20,755 nucleotides of DNA. Source: an uncultured Clostridia bacterium. Its GTDB lineage: Bacteria > Bacillota > Clostridia > TANB77 > CAG-508. Both the position numbers and the translations under genes were made by a program. A model generated the notes under the pieces. The model worked only from the letters and a program-made list of their open reading frames with translations. It did no database searches and was not told where the DNA came from. Below are positions 5,473 to 14,792 of the stretch, one piece after another; position 1 is the first letter of the stretch; every line of letters begins with the position of its first letter. Where the stretch lies: contig CAOSZT010000024.1 of NCBI GenBank assembly GCA_948528155.1, positions 1-20,755 of the forward strand, read 5' to 3'.

Positions 5473-7804
5473 ATGAGTAAATTAACTTTAGAAATGAAAA
5501 GTGATAGGATAAATGCAATTATTTCTGATTATTGTACACAAGATGATTTAAAAGATATAGAAATGGATGGACAAGAAGAGTTAGTAGATATAAGGGTTTT
5601 TAATTTAATGGAAACTATGTATCCAGATAACAAAATAATTGCACAAATAAAAAAAGAGGAGCCAGTTTATAAATTATTAAAATCTAAAAAAAATGAAAAT
5701 AGGAGAGGAAAGAGTGATATAACATTATTTAATTATTTTGGAAATAATTCAATTGATATAATTATAGAAAATAAGTATGATAAAACTAAAGGAAATCCTA
5801 TAGATGAAGCAATGGAATATTGTAATAATATTAATGATTCTGGTATATATACTTGTAGAGTAGCCATAGGATTTAATTTATATGATGATTATCAGCTTAT
5901 TACAAAAGTTTTAGATGAAGCGGGTAATTGGACAGATTTAAAGATTAATGGTAAGATTATAAATGGATTTTTAGGACAAGAAATTATTCAATTGATATAC
6001 ACACATGCTGGTGTAACAGATTTTAAGTTAAAGATAAAAGAGGAAGAAAAATATACACGAAGTGAATTTAAAAGAATATTAGATAGTGATTTGCCAGTTA
6101 TATTTAGAGATATGTCTGATATAGGAAGTAATGAAGCATTAAAGATAAGTTTTACAGTTGCATTTATTTCTTTGAAGGTAATATTAGAAAAACAAGAAGA
6201 TATAAAAAGAAATATTATTGATGAAAGTGGAAGAAGTGTTGTTTGGAGAAGTTGTAGTGAACGAGTAGATTCGAATACTATAAATGCTTTAAAAAATGTC
6301 AATGAAATAAAATTGGCAGTAAATGCAATTGTTGGTGATACAGCTGATTCTGAATTAAGAAATAAATATAAAGATATATTTATTTTAGAAGATAAATATA
6401 CTTTTAATGAATTAATAGATAAGATACTAAGAACAGAAGCCAGAAATAATATATCTACAGATAGATCTTCAATAATGAAAATGAAAGTTGTATTAGATAA
6501 GATAAAAAGACAAAGTAATTATCATTATGAGTTTGATTTATTTGGAGAAGTGTACGAGTCATTAGCTAATAATAAGACTAAGTCAGATTTAGGGCAGTAC
6601 TTTACTAAAAGACATATAATAAGACCATTAGTAAATATGTTGTTAAAACCAAATGATATAGAAGGAATAATAAACAAAGTAAAAAAAGTATGTGATCCAT
6701 TTTGTCGGAACAGGTGGAATGTTAACAGAGAGTTTTAAACATATACATATATATTGTAATGATAAATATCCAAGTTTAGATATAACACAAATTGCAAAAA
6801 AGGTTATTTATGGATATGATGTTATAGAGTCTAATGTTGGGAAAACAAAGATTAATATGACACTAGCAGAAGATGGTTATTCAGTTATTGAACAAAGAGA
6901 TTCTTTAAGAACTCTTAATAAAGAGGAAATGTTTGATTATATTATAACAAATGTACCTTATGGAAAAGGGAAAATTGATGGAATTGTAAATAATTTAAGA
7001 AGTGTAAAACTTATTAAAGAGACTTCTGATAAGGCAGTAACAATTAATAGAATACGTGCTTTTGAGAGAGACAATAATATACAAAAGCTTGAATATAATT
7101 CATTGATTAAAGTAGTCCAATTGTTAAAAGAGGGTGGAAAAGCAATTGTAATTGTTCCAGATGGATTATTAGAAAATCCAAGTTTTTCTAAAATGAGAGA
7201 ATGGTTATTAGTGAAATGTAAAATAGATATGATTATAAGTTTACCTAAATATGCTTTTGCTCCATATACAAAGGAAAAAACTTATGCATTATTTCTTCAA
7301 AAAAGAATTTGTTATGATGATGAAATGGTAGAATGTTTGACAGATATAAGTGAGAAGGAAAAGATATATGCTTATATTTTAGATAATGATGGATATGCGA
7401 ATTCAGATAAACAATATGAAACTTCATTAAGAGACAAAAATGGAGTACCATTACATAATGAAGTTATTGAATATTTTGATAATAATGGTAATTTTCATAC
7501 TTCAATTATGGAACAGATTTGTAAATCAAGAGCAGAAGATACTAGTGAGCATTTTGATGAATGGGGAGAAAAAATTCAAGGTAAGAAGTATGGATATATA
7601 GAAATTAAAGAAATTATGAAAGATTTTTACTATAAGGAAGAAGAAATGAAAGAGTCAAGTAAGGTATATAGATTGAATTTATTACCAGAAAAGTACTTTA
7701 GGCCTAAGGAATTTGAGGATTTAACATTAGAACAATTAAAAAATGAAATAAATGATATAGAAATGGAATTAAAAAATTTTTTTAAAGAGGTAAATGATGA
7801 TTAG
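5473..7804 (+). pseudogene. Fused nuclease-N6-adenine methyltransferase, BcgI-A-like, with a frameshift
   Basis: Two overlapping frames (5473-6738 and 6692-7804) join at 6706 into one protein of about 776 residues. The N-terminus holds a PD-(D/E)XK-like site: SDI (D82), then IIIENKYD (E99, K101). The C-terminal half is an HsdM-type gamma-class methyltransferase: DLGQYFTKRHIIRPLV, motif I CDPFC-GTGGMLTE, and motif IV NVPYG (6950-6964). Nuclease and methylase in one chain with a separate specificity subunit and no hsdR is the layout of BcgI-like type IIB/IIG enzymes. One extra base in TTTTGTCGGAACA (6701-6712) breaks the frame inside the SAM site; removing it restores CDPFCGTGG. As read, the gene makes only a nuclease-bearing stub. 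The flawless frame on both sides points to a very recent mutation or a sequence error. RBS AGAGGAT precedes the ATG. Confidence 0.85.
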
Positions 7805-8861
7805 AGGAAAAATAAAACAGTTCTTTAAAATAGAAGGTGGAAATAGTGGACTTACAGAAGATTTTATTTACTTGAATCAGCCCAAAAGTCCAGAAAGTGA
7901 AATTATTATATATTCTTCATCAACTCAGGAGAATACAGCATTAAGAAAAGTGGACAAAGATGCAAAAATAAAAAATAAAAAGATAAAAATATTTTCTGGA
8001 GAGAGTATTATTGTTGCAAGAAATGGTAAAGCTGGAAGTATGACTTATTTAGAATGTGGCAATTATACAATGAATGATCATGCTTATATAATACAGGTTA
8101 GAGATTTGTATAAAGAACAAATAAATATAAAGTACATAATAAATGGTTTAAGAAAAGAGATAGAAAGTTGTATAACATCAGATAAGCAAGGAAATAGAAC
8201 TTTTAATAAGACATTGTTTGAAGAAGCTATTGTGGAATTTCCTGATATAGAAGTTCAAAATGATGAATTAAATGAATATGAAAAATTATACAATATAAAG
8301 AAAATTATTGAACGTAGTATAAATAATATTGTTGTTCTTTTAAATAGTATTCCTAAATGCAATTTTGGTGATTTATATAAGATTGAAGATGTATTTAATT
8401 TAATAAGTGAGGATAGGAGATTAACAGAGGAATATATATATAATCATCAAGGAATTTATCCTGTGTATTCTGCACAAATAAATGGTGCATATGGATATAT
8501 TGATTCATATAGTTTTGATGGAGAAATTTTATCTGTAGTCAGTTATGGTGATTCAGGTAAAACTGTTTTAAGAGAAGGCAAATTGACTATAGGTAGAAAT
8601 GCATGTGGACTTATTCCTAAAGAAAAGTTTGTTGATAAGGTTTCATTAAAATTTGCTAAATATGCTTTACAATCAGTTTTTATAAACAATTCAAAAGGGG
8701 CAGATTTGAAATCATTATCACAAGAGACTATTAAGCTTACAGAATTTTTTTTGCCAGATATAGAAGAGCAAGAGCTTATAGCTCAAGAATACGAAAGATT
8801 AGAAAAGATGTTTGAAATACTAAAAAGAATGTATAGAAAAATAACTAAGATAGTTTCTTAA
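7797..8861 (+). CDS. Specificity (S/B) subunit with two target-recognition domains
   Basis: About 354 residues starting at the ATG at 7797 (7794 is an alternative; the AGAGG at 7786-7790 favours 7797). It overlaps the 3' end of the methyltransferase gene by a few bases, so translation is coupled. The first half is TRD1, ending in IEVQNDELNEYEKLYNIKKIIERSI, the coiled-coil spacer of HsdS proteins. The second half is TRD2 (YPVYSAQINGAYGYID...GEILSVVSYG... GKLTIGRNACGL...), ending in FFLPDIEEQELIAQEYERLEKM, the second helix. Each TRD reads one half of a bipartite target, and the helices set the spacing. The protein would direct both cleavage and methylation by the upstream subunit. Its length is close to the BcgI B subunit. 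It appears intact. Confidence 0.88.
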   Translation: MIRGKIKQFFKIEGGNSGLTEDFIYLNQPKSPESEIIIYSSSTQENTALRKVDKDAKIKNKKIKIFSGESIIVARNGKAGSMTYLECGNYTMNDHAYIIQVRDLYKEQINIKYIINGLRKEIESCITSDKQGNRTFNKTLFEEAIVEFPDIEVQNDELNEYEKLYNIKKIIERSINNIVVLLNSIPKCNFGDLYKIEDVFNLISEDRRLTEEYIYNHQGIYPVYSAQINGAYGYIDSYSFDGEILSVVSYGDSGKTVLREGKLTIGRNACGLIPKEKFVDKVSLKFAKYALQSVFINNSKGADLKSLSQETIKLTEFFLPDIEEQELIAQEYERLEKMFEILKRMYRKITKIVS

Positions 8862-8879
8862 TATAAAAAATAATAAAAG

Positions 8880-8926
8880 TCCATTACAAAGATATGTTTT
8901 AAAACAAATTTTGTAATGGATTTTTT
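8880..8926 (+). terminator. Rho-independent terminator after the BcgI-like operon
   Basis: TCCATTACAAA (8880-8890) and TTTGTAATGGA (8910-8920) form a perfect 11-bp stem with a 19-nt loop, followed directly by TTTTTT. It lies about 20 nt after the specificity gene stop and between convergent genes; the upstream A-rich stretch is compatible with bidirectional action on ttcA read-through. Confidence 0.88.
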
Positions 8927-8972
8927 ATTAAAGTTTTATTTTTATTGCTTCATAATCATTTTTTCTCTGTTC

Positions 8973-9683
8973 TTAAAATAGTTTCCAATCTGGCAAGTTT
9001 CTTTGAATTGCTCCAAATAAATTTGCTCTAATCATTGGAATGTCTTTTTGAAGTGTGAAAATCATTTGTTTCATAGATTCTCTTTTTGATGTTCCATCCA
9101 TTGGGCAGACTTTTGGCATTACTGATAATTTATTTTTTTTGATAAATCTTTTTATTTCTTTTTCTGGTGTGTATATTAATGGTCTAATTAGTGTTATTTT
9201 TGATCTGTCCATATAGCTTATTGGTGAAAATGTATTTATACTTCCTGTGTATAGTAAGTTTAATAAAAATGTTTCTAATACGTCGTCTTGATTATGTCCT
9301 AGTGCTATTTTGTTACAGTTTTCTTGTATTGCTATTGAGTTTATTGCTCCTCTTCTTAGATTTGCACATAGTGAACATGGATTTTTTTCTTTTCGTATGT
9401 CAAATACTATTTCTTTGGCATTGCTTTTTTCTATGAATAATGGGATTTCTAGCTCACTACATATGTTTTGTAGAAAGTTTGTGTCGAAAAATTCAAAGCC
9501 TGGGTTTATACTTATTGCTATTATTTCGAATTTTTTGGGATAAAATATTTGTAAGTTTTTGAAGGCTTTTAACATTGTTATTGAGTCTTTACCTCCTGAT
9601 AGACAAATTCCTATTTTGTCGTTTTCTTCTATCATTTTGTATTCTTCTATTGCTTTTCTCATATGACTTAGTATTTTTTGCAT
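8973..9683 (-). CDS. ttcA: TtcA-family tRNA 2-thiocytidine biosynthesis protein
   Basis: A 236-residue PP-loop ATPase. The ATP-binding loop SGGKDS is at residues 29-34, and LGHNQDDVLETFLLNL (128-143) is the second conserved block of the TtcA/TilS superfamily. NPCSLC gives C103 and C106, and KVCP gives C193. This matches the three cysteines that hold the iron-sulfur cluster in TtcA, which activates C32 of certain tRNAs by adenylation and thiolates it. The protein is shorter than E. coli TtcA (311 residues) but similar to the compact Gram-positive forms. It has its own promoter and an excellent RBS (CAGGAGGT), and faces the restriction operon convergently, so it looks like chromosomal housekeeping DNA bordering the island. 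A related thiolase acting at another tRNA position cannot be excluded. Confidence 0.85.
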   Translation of the reverse strand: MQKILSHMRKAIEEYKMIEENDKIGICLSGGKDSITMLKAFKNLQIFYPKKFEIIAISINPGFEFFDTNFLQNICSELEIPLFIEKSNAKEIVFDIRKEKNPCSLCANLRRGAINSIAIQENCNKIALGHNQDDVLETFLLNLLYTGSINTFSPISYMDRSKITLIRPLIYTPEKEIKRFIKKNKLSVMPKVCPMDGTSKRESMKQMIFTLQKDIPMIRANLFGAIQRNLPDWKLF

Positions 9684-9710
9684 TTTGGACCTCCTGTATT
9701 TATTTTTGAT

Positions 9711-9729
9711 ATTATATCATATTTGTCAA
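9711..9729 (-). promoter_or_regulatory. Promoter of the ttcA-like gene
   Basis: The minus strand reads TTGACA (9724-9729), seven bases, then TATAAT (9711-9716) with a TGA extension. The two consensus hexamers are too close to work together, so either the extended -10 TGATATAAT acts with a weak -35, or TTGACA pairs with a poor -10 further down. CAGGAGGT (9689-9696) is the ribosome binding site, 5 nt from the ATG. Confidence 0.6.
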
Positions 9730-9830
9730 TAGTAAAGTTTTTATTTTACGGTTTGGGGGTTTTTGAGTTTTTTAGTGTTGTTTTTTTAGTGTTTTTGTAA
9801 ATTAAAAGATATGTAAACTTAATAGTTTTG

Positions 9831-9843
9831 TAACAAATTGTTA
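9831..9843. repeat. 13-nt palindrome TAACAAATTGTTA in the 9684-9994 gap
   Basis: TAACAA and TTGTTA flank a single central A, a perfect dyad about 70 nt upstream of the surface-operon promoter. It may be an operator for a dimeric regulator of the surface proteins. The rest of the 311-base gap is T-rich with no gene that I can support. Confidence 0.35.
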
Positions 9844-9909
9844 AAATGTGTTTCCGTAGTTAGTTAGAGAATTTTTCTTTAAGGTGGGAAAAATGGAAAG
9901 TTTTTATTA

Positions 9910-9938
9910 TTGATTATTTTAATATAAGAGGCTAGAAT
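9910..9938 (+). promoter_or_regulatory. Candidate sigma-A promoter of the surface-protein operon
   Basis: TTGATT (9910-9915), exactly 17 bases, then TAGAAT (9933-9938). Transcription would start near 9945, leaving a 50-nt leader that includes the GGAGGG ribosome binding site at 9985-9990. Confidence 0.55.
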
Positions 9939-9994
9939 TAATATTGAGTAAAAATCTTTTATAAAAATTTAACATAAGTTTTTTGGAGGGAATT

Positions 9995-12900
9995 ATGGGA
10001 GAGAAAGTATTAAAAATAATTTTAGTGTCTATTTTGATTATGACTTTGACATTAGTTCATTTTATTGTAGTAGGTCAAAATATTGTTATTGCTTTAACAG
10101 ATGAACAAAATGTACAAGGTTTTGCAACAAATATTGATAATGTAAGATTTGATGTTTATTTTAAAGATAATGAAGCAAAAGTGTATGATAAACAATCATT
10201 AATTACACATGGAGATAACTTGTTTCTTAATATTATGGTAAAAGAAGCAGGTGTTTTAGAAGAGGGTAAAATTAAGATTGAAAATTCTAATTTTAGATTG
10301 CAAGAAACACAAAATCAATATATAAAGAGTATTAATGTTGAGAATAATGAAATTGAGTTAAATCAAATAATAACAGGTGATTTGGTAGAAATTACTGTTC
10401 CTGTTAAGTTTGAAGAAATAGATGGAATTAGTAAAGAATATCTTTCTCAAGAGTCTAAAGTAATTCTAACAGGAAATTATAAAAATGATAAAGAGGCAAG
10501 TAAAAAGGTATCTGGTGAAACAGGTCTTAGAATTAACTGGAATGATGAAGTAGAAGTTTTATTGGAACAAGAAGTTGAGAAATATATAAGTTTAGATGAG
10601 AATAAAACTTTAATTCAACAAAAAATTAACTCTAAAATTATAAATAATACTTTAGTAAGTGAAAAGACTTTAGAAGTAGTAGTTCCTGAGATAAAAAGTG
10701 TATTGCCAGAGACAGTAGATATTTTAATTAATGGAGAACAGGCAAGTCAAGATAAATATACTTATGATAAACAAAATAAAATTGTTACTATTATAAATTC
10801 AAATGCTAATAATCAAGAAACAGATGAATATAAAGTTATTTATTATTATTTAGATGGAATAAAGGATGAAAGTCTATTAGTAAATTTGAATTCTAAGTTT
10901 AAAGCTTTACTTTATACTGATGAAGTTATAGAAAAAGAAGACAATAGAGAAGTGGAAGTTAAACAATTAGATAATCGTTTTTCTGTAAATGTAGAGTCAA
11001 CTGATAGTTTATTTAAAGGATATTTTTATGTAAATTCTAGTAGAGATACAAAATATCAAGAGAAAATTAATACTGAGATATCTACACTTGATGGAATTGG
11101 TGGTATAGAATTTAAACAAATGCAAGATTATTTTGTAGAAGAAAATGGGAATAAAAATAGTGTTAATGGAAAATCTTTTATTAGGAATATAAAATTTAGA
11201 AAAAGTAATTTGGAGAGTATTTTAGGTGAGGATTTTGCTGTTAGCGTTTTTGTAGATAATGATCAAATTTTAAGTGAAGTGAATAAAGATAGTGAATGGA
11301 ATGAAAATGGTGAGATAATTGTAAATTTAGAAGAGAAAATATTGAATACAGTTAGGATTGTTTGTAATCAACCAGTAAAAATTGGTACTTTGTCTATTCA
11401 AGTTGAGAGATATATTAAAGGAGAGACTGGATATGATAAGACTAAAATGAAGACTTTTTCTAGTATTGAAAATACAAAAGTAGTAATGGTTGGAGAAAAA
11501 GAGATTCCTTTTAGTAGTAATGTTCTTCTAAATGATACGAATACAGAGGCTAGATTAGAGATTAGTAATACTAATTTTTCAGTTTTAAATAAAAATGAAA
11601 ATGTACAAATTCTTGCTGTATTGAAATCAGATAGTGAAAAATATGATTTATATAAAAATCCTTACATAGAAATCAAGTTGCCAAATGAGTTACAGGAGAT
11701 TGATGTTCATTCTGTAAATATTTTATATGGTGATGGTTTAAGTGTTACAAAATCAGCTTATCTACCAGATACAAGGACAATTCAAATACAGTTAGAGGGT
11801 GAACAAGTTGATTTTAGAACAGATGTTGAAGAGGGAATTCAAATTGTTATTAATGCTGATTTGACTTTTAAAATGAATGTTCCTAATACTGAGTCTGCTA
11901 TTACTATGTTGCTAAAAAATGAAAATGCGAGTGAGTCTCAATATGAAGCTAGTGTTGGTGTTACTTTAAATTCTAGATATGGTGCTATTTTGTATAGTAA
12001 TGTTTCTGGTTTTAATGGTGAAAATACTGTTTTAGAATCAGCTGATAGTGAGGTGCTACAAGCACAGTTGGATGTTGATGGTGAGCAGAGACAGGCTACT
12101 GTAAGTCAATCTTTTATTAATAATTATGATATGCCTATTAATCAAATTACAGTTGTCGGAAGTTTATCAGAAAAGAATAGTAGTGTTAATGCTAGTTTGG
12201 TACAAAATGTTGTTACTGATAGTGATAATAAACAAGTTTATTATTCTAGTAAGGAGAATGCTACAGAAGATGATGATTCTTGGCAAGAGACAATCGATAA
12301 TTTGCAAGAAGTAAAATCGTATAAAATTGTACTTAATAAGGAATTGCAACCTTTTGAGTCTATGAATATGAGTTATCAATTAAATATTCCTGCACAATTA
12401 GGAGCTGGTGCTGAAACAGTTAATACAACAAATGTTTCTTATTCTTTTAATGGTCAGCCATTTGAGGTTTCTTCTGATATTCAGTTATATACAGATGGTA
12501 TGAATATGGGAACAGGTGTTACTAAAGAAGAAGATGGTATTAAGACTGAAATTGTTGCTATGAGTGGTAATAAGGAATTGAGTGATGGTGAGGAGATTTT
12601 TGAAGGACAACCTGTTAAGTATACAGTAAAGATTACTAATAATACTGGTAAAGATTTGAATAATTTTGAGTTTGTGGCTGAGCATAGTAATGTTGTTTAT
12701 TATGTGCAAGTAGAAGAAGAAGCAGGAGTTACTGACAATCCTGATGATCCTGAAATTATGATATTTACAAGAAAAGATGAAAGTGCAACTAATATAATTA
12801 ATACAGCAGAAGTTTTAAAACAAGGTGAGACTACTACATTTGTATATCAATTTTCACCTAAAAAGAAGGATGGAATTGATGTAGTAGGTAATATAAGCAT

Positions 12901-14791
12901 AAAGGCTGATAATTTAGAAGAGAGAGTAATTTCTACTATTAGTAATAAAATAAAGGATGCTAAATTTGCACTTGAAATATTAAATGGATTAGAAGAAAAT
13001 TATGAATTACGTGAAGATGATGTTGTTCCTTTTGATTTTTATATTACAAATTATTCTAATGAAGATCAAAAAGATGTAATATTAAATATTCAGGCATCAG
13101 ATGAGTTGACTTGTATAAATGAAGCGGATTTTATAGAGAGAGATTTTTTGAGTATGTTAAATCAACAAGTTGAGGTTATAAAATTTGAAGGAAATGTACT
13201 AAGTTTAAAGTTTTCTAATTTAAAAGCAAAACAAGAATTGAGTTTTTGTTTAGTTTTTCAATGTAAAGAGTTAGCAAATGAAAAAGCATCTCAAGAAGCT
13301 AATATTTATTCTACAATTCAATTAGATGATGATCTTTATTATTCAAATACATTAGTTAGAAAAATAAAAAGAGCTACAGCAAAAGTAACAGCTATCCAAG
13401 ATTCAGATATGAAAGCAGATATTGTAAAAATAGGAGATAGAATTATTTATACTGCTGAAATAACAAATGAAGATACTATATTAGAAGCAAATGAAATGCA
13501 AATAAAACATAAAGTGACAGAAGGAAACGCGAAAATAGAAAAAGCATATATAAAAAAAGAGAATAATGAAATAATAGATGCAACTATAACAGATACAAAT
13601 AGTGCTAGAATTACATATAATTTAAAACCAAGGGAAAAGATTCAATATATTGCAGAAGTATTAGTGTGGGATAATCCAGATGAAGATGTTAATTATGAGG
13701 CTACATTACAAAGTTATATATCATTATCTTGGGAGATGACAGGAGTATTAAATTTACCTTTAATTGAATATGAAATGGAAAGAGAAGATGAAGACGATGA
13801 TTATGATTATGATAAACCTTTTATTTCAGGATTAGCATGGGAAGATAGTAACAAAAATGGTGAAAGAGATCAAAATGAAGATGTAATGAGCAATATAAAT
13901 GTTAAGTTATTAAATAGTAATACAGGGGAAGTAATAAAAGATACTGTTACAGATGAAGATGGTTTATATCAATTTGACAATTTAGATGAAGGAAATTATA
14001 TTGTTATGTTTGTATATGATTCTGCATCATATAGTGTTACTCAATATCAAAAAGAGGGTGTAAGAGAAACTAGAAATTCTGATGTTGTACAAAAAGAGAA
14101 AGATGGAAAGATAGTGGCTATGACAGAAGTTATAACTATTACTGATAAACATAAAAGTAGTATTGATGCAGGTTTTGTAAAAAATGCAATATTTGATTTA
14201 AGTTTAGATAAAACAATTAAAAAAGTTATTGTAAAAAATGAAAGTGGAACTTCTGAAGTAACATATAATAAAGCTAAATTGGCAAAAGTAGAAATTGGAG
14301 CTAAGTATATTGATAATAGTATTGTTGTAGTAGAATATGAAATAGAAATAAAGAATGAGGGCGAAGTTCAAGGATATGTAAAAAATGTTGTTGATTATAT
14401 GCCAAAAGATTTAGAATTTAGTTCAGAAATTAACGAAGATTGGTATATTGGAACAGATGGAAATCTTCATAATATGAGTCTGTCTAACAAAGTTATAAAA
14501 CCAGGAGAAAGTAAAGTTCTTACTTTAATATTAACAAAACAAATGACAGCACAAAAAACAGGCAGAAGTGTTAATATAGCTGAAATCGCAGGTGCAACAA
14601 ATGAATTGTCTATTAAAGATAAAGATTCTACACCAGGAAATAGAAAGGATAATGAAGATGATATTAGTACAGCTGAACTACTAGTTTCTATACAAACAGG
14701 AGCTTTGGTTATTTCTATTAGTGTAATCTTTGTTTTAGTATTAGCTGTGATTGCTTATGTGATTTATAGGAAGAGGAAAGGAGGAAAATAA
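9995..14791 (+). CDS. Large surface protein with SdrD-type B domain and C-terminal anchor
   Basis: The start is ATG 9995, 4 nt after GGAGGG; the in-frame TTG at 9983 lies inside the ribosome binding site region. The 1598-residue protein begins with a signal peptide (MGEKVLKIILVSILIMTLTL...). Residues to about 845 are beta-rich repeats without a recognised family. From about 848, EGQPVKYTVKITNNTGKDL and similar blocks are DUF11-like. An acidic linker (EDEDDDYDYD) near 1265 precedes an SdrD B domain at about 1275-1340: GLAWEDSNKNGERDQNED carries the EF-hand-like calcium loop, and DEDGLYQFDNLDEGNY follows. Another DUF11-like unit (about 1400-1530) ends in DSTPGNRKDNEDDIS. The tail is SIQTGA (1565-1570), a hydrophobic segment, then YRKRKGGK, which looks like a sorting signal but lacks LPXTG. 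It is probably exported and wall- or membrane-anchored, forming an adhesive stalk with the next gene. Confidence 0.85.
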   Translation: MGEKVLKIILVSILIMTLTLVHFIVVGQNIVIALTDEQNVQGFATNIDNVRFDVYFKDNEAKVYDKQSLITHGDNLFLNIMVKEAGVLEEGKIKIENSNFRLQETQNQYIKSINVENNEIELNQIITGDLVEITVPVKFEEIDGISKEYLSQESKVILTGNYKNDKEASKKVSGETGLRINWNDEVEVLLEQEVEKYISLDENKTLIQQKINSKIINNTLVSEKTLEVVVPEIKSVLPETVDILINGEQASQDKYTYDKQNKIVTIINSNANNQETDEYKVIYYYLDGIKDESLLVNLNSKFKALLYTDEVIEKEDNREVEVKQLDNRFSVNVESTDSLFKGYFYVNSSRDTKYQEKINTEISTLDGIGGIEFKQMQDYFVEENGNKNSVNGKSFIRNIKFRKSNLESILGEDFAVSVFVDNDQILSEVNKDSEWNENGEIIVNLEEKILNTVRIVCNQPVKIGTLSIQVERYIKGETGYDKTKMKTFSSIENTKVVMVGEKEIPFSSNVLLNDTNTEARLEISNTNFSVLNKNENVQILAVLKSDSEKYDLYKNPYIEIKLPNELQEIDVHSVNILYGDGLSVTKSAYLPDTRTIQIQLEGEQVDFRTDVEEGIQIVINADLTFKMNVPNTESAITMLLKNENASESQYEASVGVTLNSRYGAILYSNVSGFNGENTVLESADSEVLQAQLDVDGEQRQATVSQSFINNYDMPINQITVVGSLSEKNSSVNASLVQNVVTDSDNKQVYYSSKENATEDDDSWQETIDNLQEVKSYKIVLNKELQPFESMNMSYQLNIPAQLGAGAETVNTTNVSYSFNGQPFEVSSDIQLYTDGMNMGTGVTKEEDGIKTEIVAMSGNKELSDGEEIFEGQPVKYTVKITNNTGKDLNNFEFVAEHSNVVYYVQVEEEAGVTDNPDDPEIMIFTRKDESATNIINTAEVLKQGETTTFVYQFSPKKKDGIDVVGNISIKADNLEERVISTISNKIKDAKFALEILNGLEENYELREDDVVPFDFYITNYSNEDQKDVILNIQASDELTCINEADFIERDFLSMLNQQVEVIKFEGNVLSLKFSNLKAKQELSFCLVFQCKELANEKASQEANIYSTIQLDDDLYYSNTLVRKIKRATAKVTAIQDSDMKADIVKIGDRIIYTAEITNEDTILEANEMQIKHKVTEGNAKIEKAYIKKENNEIIDATITDTNSARITYNLKPREKIQYIAEVLVWDNPDEDVNYEATLQSYISLSWEMTGVLNLPLIEYEMEREDEDDDYDYDKPFISGLAWEDSNKNGERDQNEDVMSNINVKLLNSNTGEVIKDTVTDEDGLYQFDNLDEGNYIVMFVYDSASYSVTQYQKEGVRETRNSDVVQKEKDGKIVAMTEVITITDKHKSSIDAGFVKNAIFDLSLDKTIKKVIVKNESGTSEVTYNKAKLAKVEIGAKYIDNSIVVVEYEIEIKNEGEVQGYVKNVVDYMPKDLEFSSEINEDWYIGTDGNLHNMSLSNKVIKPGESKVLTLILTKQMTAQKTGRSVNIAEIAGATNELSIKDKDSTPGNRKDNEDDISTAELLVSIQTGALVISISVIFVLVLAVIAYVIYRKRKGGK

Positions 14792-14792
14792 G

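Noticed and set aside
6680..6686. Run of seven A bases before the frameshift as a phase-variable or programmed slippage site
   Set aside because: The frame downstream of the A-run still reads KKVCDPFC correctly, so the frame break is later, at TGTCGGA (about 6706), which has no slippery sequence.
9191..9543. Plus-strand frames opposite ttcA
   Set aside because: They are the complement of a conserved PP-loop ATPase gene with all key residues, and their Leu/Phe-rich composition is a by-product.
12167..12379. Antisense open frames inside the surface-protein genes (also 12485-12709, 17964-18257, 20158-20463)
   Set aside because: They are low-complexity Ile/Leu/Tyr-rich translations without RBS, lying opposite strong coding sequence with clear domains.
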